Assembly: GCA_014763905.1 (NCBI GenBank)
Contig: JACXUN010000088.1
Location: 1-6,386 of the forward strand
Length of the DNA: 6,386 bases
Direction: 5' to 3'
DNA from: Campylobacterales bacterium
Lineage (GTDB): Bacteria; Campylobacterota; Campylobacteria; Campylobacterales; Sulfurovaceae
This document shows positions 1 through 5,331 of the stretch, one piece after another (position 1 is the stretch's first letter; the number at the start of each line of letters is the position of its first letter). The notes under the pieces are model-generated. The model saw only the letters and a program-made list of their open reading frames with translations. It did no database searches and had not been told where the DNA came from. The position numbers and the translations under genes were made by a program.

Positions 1-2
1 AG

Positions 3-968
3 AAATATATGCAGATTATTCGTTATGCGACTATTTTTATTACCGCAGTACAAGCAATCGGTGTGGCATTTGGGCTACAAAGTATGACAGGAAGTAACGG
101 TCAAAGTGCGGTTATGATTGATCCGATCATGTTTGCGGTTATCGCAACGATTTCTATGGTAACAGGAACCATGTTACTCATGTGGATTGGTGAGCGTATT
201 ACACAAGGTGGTATCGGTAACGGTATCTCATTGATCATTTTTGCAGGTATTGTTTCCGGTATTCCGGCAGCTATCTCCAATACGATTAACGGTGTCAATA
301 CCGGTGAGATTAACTTCCTTGCTGTTCTTGCAATGATGGCGATTATTCTATTTACGATCTTTGTTATCATCTATATAGAGCTGGGGGAAAGACGGGTACC
401 GATCTCTTACTCACGAAAAACCATTATGCAGAACCAAAATAAAAAGGTGATGAACTATATTCCGATCAAAGTGAACCTTTCAGGGGTTATTCCTCCGATT
501 TTTGCTTCAGCGGTATTGATGTTCCCGTTGACGATGCTTCAAAGCAGTACCAATGAGTATGCATTGGGTCTTGCTGATGCTTTAACACCGGGTGGTATTC
601 TCTTTAACGTTCTTACCTTCTTATTGGTTGTTTTCTTTGCCTTTTTCTATGCATCGATTGTCTTCAATGCTAAAGATATCGCAGAGAACTTAAAGCGGCA
701 AGGTGGATTTATTCCGGGCGTAAGACCGGGAGAGCATACCAAAGAGAAGATCAATGAAATCGCCAGTAACCTTACCGGTGGGGGAGCCTTTTACCTCGCT
801 GCGATCTCAACGGTTCCGTTTATGTTGATTAGTGCGATCGGTGCAGCATTCTTCTTCGGAGGGGTAGCGGTACTGATCGTTGTGCAAGTTGCTCTTGATA
901 CAATGAGAAAAATCGAAGCACAGATCTATATGAACAAATATGAAACGTTAGGGGTAGTAGGTCTCTAA
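3..968 (+). CDS. secY: Protein translocase subunit SecY, C-terminal part (5' end outside window)
   Basis: SecY is the channel subunit of the SecYEG inner-membrane translocon, which exports unfolded proteins and inserts membrane proteins. The frame is open from the window edge, so the ATG at 9 is an internal methionine and not the start. The 321 visible residues correspond to roughly TM3 through TM10 of a protein of about 420 residues; TM1 and the plug/TM2 region lie upstream. Family landmarks are visible: the MWIGERITQGGIGNG stretch after TM4, the cytosolic C4 loop (ELGERRVPISYSRK, then IPIKVNLSGVIPPIFASA), and the C5 loop with FIPGVRPGEHT, whose arginine is the residue needed for SecA-driven translocation in E. 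coli. Several long hydrophobic segments lie between them. The stop codon TAA shares its last base with the ATG of map (TAATG), so the two genes are translationally coupled. Identification is firm. Confidence 0.97.
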   Translation, partial: KYMQIIRYATIFITAVQAIGVAFGLQSMTGSNGQSAVMIDPIMFAVIATISMVTGTMLLMWIGERITQGGIGNGISLIIFAGIVSGIPAAISNTINGVNTGEINFLAVLAMMAIILFTIFVIIYIELGERRVPISYSRKTIMQNQNKKVMNYIPIKVNLSGVIPPIFASAVLMFPLTMLQSSTNEYALGLADALTPGGILFNVLTFLLVVFFAFFYASIVFNAKDIAENLKRQGGFIPGVRPGEHTKEKINEIASNLTGGGAFYLAAISTVPFMLISAIGAAFFFGGVAVLIVVQVALDTMRKIEAQIYMNKYETLGVVGL

Positions 969-1723
969 TGGCTATTGCACTTCGTAAACCAAACGAATTG
1001 ACCAAGCTTCAACTAGCTGGGTCAATCGTTGGCAAAACATTAAAATATCTCCAAGAAAATATCACTGTTGGAATGACACTCAAAGAGATTGATGCTATGG
1101 GTGAAGCATATATCCGTGAATTGGGGGCTGAGCCTTCATTTAAGGGGCTTTACGGGTTTACCGGTTCTGTTTGTACTTCACTAAATGAGGTCTGTATCCA
1201 CGGTATTCCAACTGATCAAGCAATCAAAGAGGGTGATATCCTTGGTTTAGATTTAGGAGCCAAGCTTGACGGCTACTATGGTGATGCTGCTATTACCATG
1301 CCGATCGGTCAGATTTCCAAAGAGGATGAAGCGTTAATCGCCTGTTCCAAAGATGCACTCTACCATGCGATAGAGAATATCAAAGTCGGAATGCGTTTTA
1401 AAGAGATCAGTGCTCTTTTAGAGTCATTTATTACCGGACGGGGGTATGTTCCGTTGCGGGATTTTTGTGGGCATGGTATCGGTACCAAGCCACATGATGA
1501 ACCTAATATTCCAAACTACTTGGAAGGGAAACCCAATCAAGGACCAAAAGTCAAAAACGGCATGGTCTTTTGTCTGGAACCAATGGTGTGTCAACGAGGT
1601 GCCCAGCCGGTTATCCTCGATGACAAATGGTCGGTAGTGAGTGAGGACGGATTGCGTACCTCTCACTATGAGCATACGGTGGCGATTATCGATAACAGAG
1701 CGGTAATTTTAACGCTGCCATAG
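968..1723 (+). CDS. map: Type I methionine aminopeptidase
   Basis: This cytosolic metalloenzyme removes the initiator methionine from nascent proteins when the second residue is small. At 251 residues it is the usual size for a bacterial type Ia enzyme without extensions. All five dinuclear-metal ligands can be placed: D95 (LGLDLG), D106 (YYGDAA), H169 (FCGHGIG), E204 (FCLEPM) and E235 (HYEHTV). The active-site histidines H78 (VCIHGIP) and H176 (KPHDEPN) are present too. The start is set by the ATG overlapping the secY stop by one base, with purine-rich GGGGTAGTAGG just upstream inside secY. It lies between secY and infA in one operon, a common bacterial arrangement that ties N-terminal processing to ribosome supply. 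Nothing looks defective. Confidence 0.97.
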   Translation: MAIALRKPNELTKLQLAGSIVGKTLKYLQENITVGMTLKEIDAMGEAYIRELGAEPSFKGLYGFTGSVCTSLNEVCIHGIPTDQAIKEGDILGLDLGAKLDGYYGDAAITMPIGQISKEDEALIACSKDALYHAIENIKVGMRFKEISALLESFITGRGYVPLRDFCGHGIGTKPHDEPNIPNYLEGKPNQGPKVKNGMVFCLEPMVCQRGAQPVILDDKWSVVSEDGLRTSHYEHTVAIIDNRAVILTLP

Positions 1724-1737
1724 GAGATTTATTTTAC

Positions 1738-1744
1738 AAAGGAG
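1738..1744 (+). promoter_or_regulatory. Strong Shine-Dalgarno site of infA
   Basis: AAAGGAG lies 5 bases before the infA ATG in the 26-base map-infA gap. It is close to ideal, fits high expression of IF-1, and fixes the infA start. Confidence 0.85.
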
Positions 1745-1749
1745 AAAAA

Positions 1750-1968
1750 ATGGCTAAAGGTGATGTAATCGAGATTGACGGTAAAGTGGTTGAAGCACTT
1801 CCGAATGCAACTTTTCGTGTTGAGTTAGAGAATGGACATGTGATTCTGTGTCACATTGCCGGAAAGATGAGAATGCACTATATCAAAATCTTACCGGGCG
1901 ATAAAGTGAAAGTAGAACTCACGCCATACAGTCTCGATAAGGGACGTATAACATTTAGATATAAATAG
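1750..1968 (+). CDS. infA: Translation initiation factor IF-1
   Basis: IF-1 binds the A site of the 30S subunit and, with IF-2 and IF-3, controls start-codon selection and subunit joining. The product is 72 residues, exactly the usual bacterial length. It is a single S1/OB-fold domain with the family hallmarks: [20 protein letters not shown] at the start, FRVELENGH (residues 22-30), [16 protein letters not shown] (38-53) and the ending [11 protein letters not shown]. It follows map by 26 bases and is the last gene of the operon, being followed directly by a terminator. In many bacteria rpmJ and rpsM come next; here a convergent transport locus follows instead. No anomalies. Confidence 0.98.
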   Translation: MAKGDVIEIDGKVVEALPNATFRVELENGHVILCHIAGKMRMHYIKILPGDKVKVELTPYSLDKGRITFRYK

Positions 1969-1979
1969 TATATCGATAG

Positions 1980-2010
1980 AAGGAACATGTAGGGATGTGT
2001 TCCTTTTTTT
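1980..2010 (+). terminator. Rho-independent terminator of the secY-map-infA operon
   Basis: The arms AAGGAACA (1980-1987) and TGTTCCTT (1998-2005) are perfectly complementary, the loop is 10 bases, and a run of seven T begins at 2004. It starts 11 bases after the infA stop. On the opposite strand the hairpin is not followed by a T run, so it should act mainly on + strand transcription and not on the convergent permease gene that ends at 2021. Confidence 0.9.
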
Positions 2011-2020
2011 CTTAATCTTC

Positions 2021-2956
2021 TTATTTTCTTATCAACAGATAGATAAAAAACGGAGCTCCTAAAAACGAGGTGACAACCCCGATAGGGACATCAGTATTGG
2101 TTCCTAAATTCCGAGCAATCAAATCACACAGTACCAAAAATACCCCGCCGTAAAAAAAGATCGGCAGTATCAATTTATCGGCACTCTGGGCGTAAATAAT
2201 TTTGAGAATATGCGGGATAATCAATCCCACAAATCCAATCGGACCGGCGATGCTGACCACGACTCCCACCGCAATCGAGACAGCCAATAGCAAAATCGCA
2301 TTGATCTTTTTGACATTGAGCCCTTTGAGATGAGCAAATTCAAATGAGGTGAGCAGCAATTTGAGTTCATAGCGGTAATGGAGAATCACTATTAAAAGTA
2401 ACAGAGCCGTGGGAGCCAGTATAAAAATATCACCAAATCCCGATATAGCTAAATCCCCCATGGTAAATCGCATAATCTCATAACTCTCTTGTAAGCTACT
2501 AATGGAGAATGCTACCATTAATGATGCAGAATAAAAAAAGGAGAGGGCAATCCCGACCAAAAGAAGTGAAGAGGTATCATAACGTTTAAAGCTGCGAGCC
2601 ACACCAAAGAGAATAATAACGGTCATCATGGCTCCCACAAAAGCAAAAAGAGAACCTGCTATACCCAATCCCAAAATAATAGCCAACGCGTTAAAGAGTG
2701 TCGCACCGCTTGCTACCCCTAATGTAAACGGCGTACTCATTGGATTACGAAAGACACTCTGAAAGATTAATCCTCCCAACGCTAAAATCCCTCCGACCAA
2801 AAAGGCTAATAGCATACGCGGCAGACGCAATTCAAAAAAGACACGATGATTCATGGAGCTGCTATCCAGTAATTGGGATGGATGAATGGATAGCTGTCCG
2901 ATAAACGGAGCTGCCAATAGTAGTATGATTGCTAATATCTGGATTAATTTTTTCAT
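2021..2956 (-). CDS. btuC: FecCD-type ABC importer permease, probably BtuC-like
   Basis: This is the inner-membrane permease of a type II ABC importer for corrinoids, siderophores or haem; it works as a dimer with the adjacent ATPase. The 311 residues are slightly fewer than the roughly 325-350 usual for the family and are mostly hydrophobic, consistent with about ten membrane helices. Family motifs in order: RLPR (44-47), GGLIFQSVFRNPMSTPFTLG (61-80), then VASGA (81-85), the cytosolic coupling segment FEFAHLKGLNVKKIN (205-219) that contacts the ATPase, GPIGFVGLIIPHI (238-250), and PIGVVTSFLGAPFFIYLL (291-308). R44, R47 and probably R282 match the E. coli BtuC arginines that dock the binding protein. 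The start codon overlaps the stop of the ATPase gene (ATGA), so both are translated from one message. The general class is certain. The B12 assignment rests on context (btuF-like and btuB-like genes upstream) and could instead be another chelate. Confidence 0.85.
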   Translation of the reverse strand: MKKLIQILAIILLLAAPFIGQLSIHPSQLLDSSSMNHRVFFELRLPRMLLAFLVGGILALGGLIFQSVFRNPMSTPFTLGVASGATLFNALAIILGLGIAGSLFAFVGAMMTVIILFGVARSFKRYDTSSLLLVGIALSFFYSASLMVAFSISSLQESYEIMRFTMGDLAISGFGDIFILAPTALLLLIVILHYRYELKLLLTSFEFAHLKGLNVKKINAILLLAVSIAVGVVVSIAGPIGFVGLIIPHILKIIYAQSADKLILPIFFYGGVFLVLCDLIARNLGTNTDVPIGVVTSFLGAPFFIYLLIRK

Positions 2957-3648
2957 AATTTCACCACAAGGGTATCCGCAATTTTTTGCACACTTTGCTG
3001 ATAAATGGTATCGAGATTTTTTTGCTCAAAAAATCTCTTTGCAGAACCCAAATAGGCTATCTTTTTATCTGCCAAATAGAGAACATCAAATCCCAATTTA
3101 TAAGCCAAATCGAGATTGTGGGTGATAATAACCTTGCTTTGTAAAAAGTTTGGATTTTTAAACAGTCGAAACAGAAGCTGTATCTTCTGCGGATCGAGAT
3201 TGGCTGTCGGCTCATCGAAAATTGTATATGCTGCTCCATGTAGCCAGCTCCCGGCAACCTGTACCAGCTGAGCCTCCCCGCTGCTTAATGTTTGGCATGA
3301 AGATTCCTCTAAATGGGTAATGGCAAGTGTCTCTAAAACGGTTTTAATCGAGATATGGGTATCTAAACAACTCAGCGTTAAAAACTCCCGAACGGTGATA
3401 AAGCTGTCAAATACCTCCAGCTTAGGCGGAATATAATTGATCAGTTTAGCCCGCTGTTCGCCAAATGTTTTGGAGGGATAGAGACCGTTTATGGTAATGC
3501 TCTGACTGGGGGTGATACCGCATAGCACTTTGGCTAGAGTGGTTTTCCCTACGCCATTGGAACCTAGGATAGTGAGGTTTTGATTTGAGGGTAGGGTGAA
3601 GGAGATATTGGTTAGGATGGAGTTGGTGTAGTTTTTGATGGTTAGCAT
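2953..3648 (-). CDS. btuD: ABC importer ATP-binding subunit, probably BtuD-like
   Basis: This cytosolic ATPase powers the adjacent FecCD-type permease. The 231 residues form one nucleotide-binding domain: Walker A GSNGVGKTT (29-37), signature LSSGEAQLV (121-129), Walker B YTIFDEPTANLD (141-152, catalytic E146), and the H-loop histidine H177 in IITHNLD. The Q-loop region reads NYIPPKLEVF (71-80). The glutamine normally found there is absent and proline or lysine takes its place, although the downstream TVREFL helix is normal. The signature has LSSGE where LSGGE is usual, a mild change. The ATG at 3648 is the only good start. The upstream AAAGG (3664-3668) is 15 bases away, which is far, and a fragment frame ends 2 bases upstream, so initiation may once have been coupled to a lost gene. 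The gene overlaps the permease by 4 bases. The ATPase identity is firm; the substrate is inferred from neighbours. Confidence 0.85.
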   Translation of the reverse strand: MLTIKNYTNSILTNISFTLPSNQNLTILGSNGVGKTTLAKVLCGITPSQSITINGLYPSKTFGEQRAKLINYIPPKLEVFDSFITVREFLTLSCLDTHISIKTVLETLAITHLEESSCQTLSSGEAQLVQVAGSWLHGAAYTIFDEPTANLDPQKIQLLFRLFKNPNFLQSKVIITHNLDLAYKLGFDVLYLADKKIAYLGSAKRFFEQKNLDTIYQQSVQKIADTLVVKL

Positions 3649-3650
3649 GA

Positions 3651-3755
3651 TTAGGATAAATAGCCTTTGTATTTGAAGTACTCGTCTCTTAATTCATCGT
3701 CTGAGTAGTGGATATATTTATCACCGATTCTGTATTTTGGATTTTCATCTCTTGT
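3651..3755 (-). pseudogene. Possible 3' remnant of an unidentified gene upstream of the ATPase
   Basis: The minus strand has an open run of 34 codons between an in-frame TAA (3756-3758) and a TAA (3651-3653), with no usable start codon. The translation is protein-like, charged and rich in tyrosine: it contains NPKYRIGDKYIHYSDDEL and ends EYFKYKGYLS. It stops 2 bases before the ATPase ATG, the same tight spacing seen between the receptor and binding-protein genes here. I read it as the C-terminal stump of a gene once coupled to the ATPase, its front lost when the toxin-antitoxin module arrived. I do not recognise the parent protein. In A+T-rich DNA an open run of this length can arise by chance, so this is tentative. 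Confidence 0.4.
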
Positions 3756-3780
3756 TTACATCAAAAATGTTAGTTTTATT

Positions 3781-3798
3781 GTAACATCTCAGTGTTAC
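3781..3798 (-). other. Short inverted repeat immediately after the toxin gene
   Basis: GTAACA (3781-3786) and TGTTAC (3793-3798) form a perfect 6-base stem with a 6-base loop, directly beyond the toxin stop codon. On the toxin's strand it is followed by AATAAAAC and not a T run, so it is a poor terminator. It may only slow transcription, protect an RNA end, or be a chance palindrome. Confidence 0.35.
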
Positions 3799-4206
3799 TT
3801 ACAAAATAATAATTTCCATATTCGTCATATCTTGCAGCTTCTTAAAGCCTTTATCAAATGTCACAAAACTATCACAACCATTTTTTTCGGCAAAAGCTAA
3901 ATGAAACACATCAAATGAGTTTTTATAAAAGTTTTTTTGACTTAAAATATCTAATACTCTCGTATAAATATCGTGGGATGGTTGTATAAAATTGGTTAAG
4001 AAGTTTAAATTTTGGTCAATTTGCGTAGGATTTTCATTAAGCTTTTTTGCAACAAATGCGTATTCATAGAGGATGATTTCAGAGGTGAGTAGATTCTCTG
4101 CTTGTAGAGCTTTTTCCAAACACTCTATGGATTTTTTTTGTTGGTTTTCATCATCTATATTTTCCAAAAACGCATAGAGATAAACATTGGTATCAAAGTA
4201 TATCAT
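3799..4206 (-). CDS. PIN-domain (VapC-like) ribonuclease toxin
   Basis: This is a predicted Mg2+-dependent endoribonuclease toxin of a type II toxin-antitoxin pair. The 135 residues are the usual size for a single PIN domain. The acidic active site is visible: D5 in the first strand (IYFDTNVYLYAF), E43 (TSEIILYEY), D99 (NSFDVFHLAFA) and D118 (FVTFDKGF), with D112 nearby. These positions fit the PIN pattern of a first-strand DTN/DTS motif and a late VTxD motif. VapC-family toxins typically cut tRNA or rRNA; the target here cannot be told from sequence. The start overlaps the antitoxin gene by 14 bases, typical of coupled toxin-antitoxin pairs, with a modest GGAA site about 8 bases upstream. 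Base composition is clearly richer in A+T than the flanking import genes, suggesting separate acquisition. The toxin appears intact. Confidence 0.85.
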   Translation of the reverse strand: MIYFDTNVYLYAFLENIDDENQQKKSIECLEKALQAENLLTSEIILYEYAFVAKKLNENPTQIDQNLNFLTNFIQPSHDIYTRVLDILSQKNFYKNSFDVFHLAFAEKNGCDSFVTFDKGFKKLQDMTNMEIIIL

Positions 4207-4447
4207 CGATCATTCCATCAGTATCTATAGCATTTTCAAGTGTTAATTTAGTTTCGTTTTTTCCTTTTTTAATCATCGCATAGAAACTATTTAAATGAGC
4301 CTCTCTAGTATTGAGAGTATGTTTTTCAATCTGTTCTTGAATATTATCTAAAATAATGATTCTCACCTCTCTGTCTTTAAATCTTTCATAATTAGGGATT
4401 TGAATATACCCATTTTTGATTATGGTTTGAAATTCAGTGGCATACAT
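4193..4447 (-). CDS. Putative antitoxin of the PIN toxin pair
   Basis: This 84-residue protein is encoded directly upstream of and overlapping the PIN toxin, so it is taken as the cognate antitoxin, which would bind and silence the toxin and probably repress its own promoter. The N-terminal third (TEFQTIIKNGYIQIPNYERF, then EVRIIILDN) alternates strand-forming segments and a turn, resembling the small swapped-hairpin or AbrB/MazE-like DNA-binding antitoxins and not a ribbon-helix-helix VapB. The middle (REAHLNSFYAMIKKGK) is probably helical. The acidic tail (ENAIDTDGMIDDIL) suits wrapping around a PIN active site. A strong AGGAG ribosome site and an extended -10 promoter lie just upstream. 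The antitoxin role comes mainly from gene order and size; I cannot place it in a named family with certainty. Confidence 0.7.
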   Translation of the reverse strand: MYATEFQTIIKNGYIQIPNYERFKDREVRIIILDNIQEQIEKHTLNTREAHLNSFYAMIKKGKNETKLTLENAIDTDGMIDDIL

Positions 4448-4453
4448 AGGGTA

Positions 4454-4458
4454 CTCCT
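4454..4458 (-). promoter_or_regulatory. Shine-Dalgarno site of the antitoxin gene
   Basis: AGGAG on the minus strand lies 6 bases before the antitoxin ATG at 4447. It is much stronger than the toxin's site, consistent with making antitoxin in excess. Confidence 0.75.
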
Positions 4459-4461
4459 ACA

Positions 4462-4479
4462 TTTTGATTTGTTTTGATT
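4462..4479 (-). repeat. Tandem 8-base direct repeat at the toxin-antitoxin start site
   Basis: AATCAAAA occurs twice on the minus strand, at 4472-4479 and 4462-4469, spaced 10 bases apart (one helical turn). The first copy overlaps the -10 box and the second the expected start region, the right place for a self-repression operator. The low-complexity A-rich sequence means chance is possible. Confidence 0.4.
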
Positions 4480-4485
4480 ATAGCA
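4477..4485 (-). promoter_or_regulatory. Extended -10 promoter of the toxin-antitoxin module
   Basis: The minus strand reads TGCTATAAT, a perfect sigma-70 -10 hexamer (4477-4482) preceded by the TG of an extended -10. No good -35 is found: the hexamer 17 bases upstream is TTCCAA (4500-4505). Weak -35 boxes are usual in Campylobacterota. Transcription would begin near 4470 and could read through the toxin genes into the ATPase and permease genes. It lies in the 45-base gap after the binding-protein gene. Confidence 0.65.
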
Positions 4486-4492
4486 TATTTAT

Positions 4493-5329
4493 TTAAGGCT
4501 TGGAAAGTGCTGTTTTGTATTGTTCCAAAATCTTCTGAAAATCCTCCAAAAACAACACCAACCGATCGCTAGGAATTCCTGCGTACTCTTTATCGATAAT
4601 ATAAATCTGTTCTGTATCCGCTACTTTGATCGGCAGATCTTTCCATGGTTTGATGAGGTCGTAGGTGGTGAGTCCTTTTTCTTTCATGGCATGAGCCAAG
4701 AGGATCACGATATCGGGATCGGTGCTGATAATGTTCTCTTGGTTGAGGATCGGTTGTCCGGTTCGGGTGGATTGGAGGGCGTTATGGTTGCCGCTGGCTT
4801 CGATAATGTCATTGAAGTAGAGGTTCTGCCCGGCGACAAATATCTGCTTGACCAGTGCGGTGTTGTGTCCGATAACGATGAGGATTTTTTTATCACTCAC
4901 GATATTTTTTAAGGCTTCGAGATGGGTATCGATATCATTGATAATCGCTTCAGCCTTGGTCTCTTGATGTAGCAGTTTACCTAATACTAAGATCGAATCG
5001 CGGATATGCGGAATCGTATCGATATCGACAACCTTGGTCTGAATACCCAGTTGATTGAGCTGCTTGGCGAGTTTGAGATTGTTATCCTGCATGATGACCA
5101 GCGTTGGGTTGAGCAGCAGTATTTTCTCTAGGTTCGGTTCAAAATAGCCGCCGACTTTTGCAACCTTTTGAGCCGCTTCGGGATAGGTGGAGTAGGTGGT
5201 ATTGCCTACCACCTGCTCACCGGCTCCTAATGCAAAGATGATCTCATTGATAGCGGGGCTAAGAGCGATGATTCGCTCATTAGCTTGTGATGATAAAGTA
5301 AGACAAAGTACTATAATGAATCGTATCAT
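4493..5329 (-). CDS. btuF: Periplasmic cobalamin/chelate-binding protein, BtuF-like
   Basis: This is the class III periplasmic binding protein that picks up ligand after the TonB receptor and delivers it to the permease. Residues 1-16 are a short signal peptide with a likely cut after SSQA. C9 sits in the hydrophobic core without a good lipobox, so the protein is probably soluble and not lipid-anchored. The mature N-lobe starts RIIALSPAINEIIFALGAGE and contains VVGNTTYSTYP (40-50) and KVGGYFEPNLEKILLLNP (58-75). E68 in the N-lobe and E198 in the C-lobe (PILNQENI) match the two glutamates of E. coli BtuF that pair with BtuC arginines. The 278-residue length is close to E. coli BtuF. The start lies 2 bases after the receptor stop with no clear ribosome site, suggesting translational coupling. 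Substrate is inferred: B12 is most likely, with a siderophore or haem as alternatives. Confidence 0.82.
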   Translation of the reverse strand: MIRFIIVLCLTLSSQANERIIALSPAINEIIFALGAGEQVVGNTTYSTYPEAAQKVAKVGGYFEPNLEKILLLNPTLVIMQDNNLKLAKQLNQLGIQTKVVDIDTIPHIRDSILVLGKLLHQETKAEAIINDIDTHLEALKNIVSDKKILIVIGHNTALVKQIFVAGQNLYFNDIIEASGNHNALQSTRTGQPILNQENIISTDPDIVILLAHAMKEKGLTTYDLIKPWKDLPIKVADTEQIYIIDKEYAGIPSDRLVLFLEDFQKILEQYKTALSKP

Positions 5330-5331
5330 AA

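Noticed and set aside
101..370. 89-codon open frame on the - strand inside secY
   Set aside because: It is antisense to conserved SecY membrane segments. Hydrophobic codons often leave open complementary frames.
1424..1675. Overlapping open frames on both strands inside map
   Set aside because: Map contains all its catalytic residues through this region, and the alternative translations are not protein-like in any family sense.
2886..3257. Small open frames (+ 2886-3125 and - 3057-3257) across the permease-ATPase junction
   Set aside because: Both lie within well-supported genes in other frames and show no motifs.
3649..4492. Target-site duplications or terminal inverted repeats bounding the toxin-antitoxin module
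   Set aside because: Comparing the sequence after btuF with that after the toxin gene by eye shows only loose A-rich resemblance, no convincing duplicated target or transposon ends, and no transposase.
4520..4912. 130-codon open frame on the + strand
   Set aside because: It lies wholly antisense to btuF, whose protein matches its family from signal peptide to C-terminus. The antisense translation has no recognisable motif, so it is a shadow frame.
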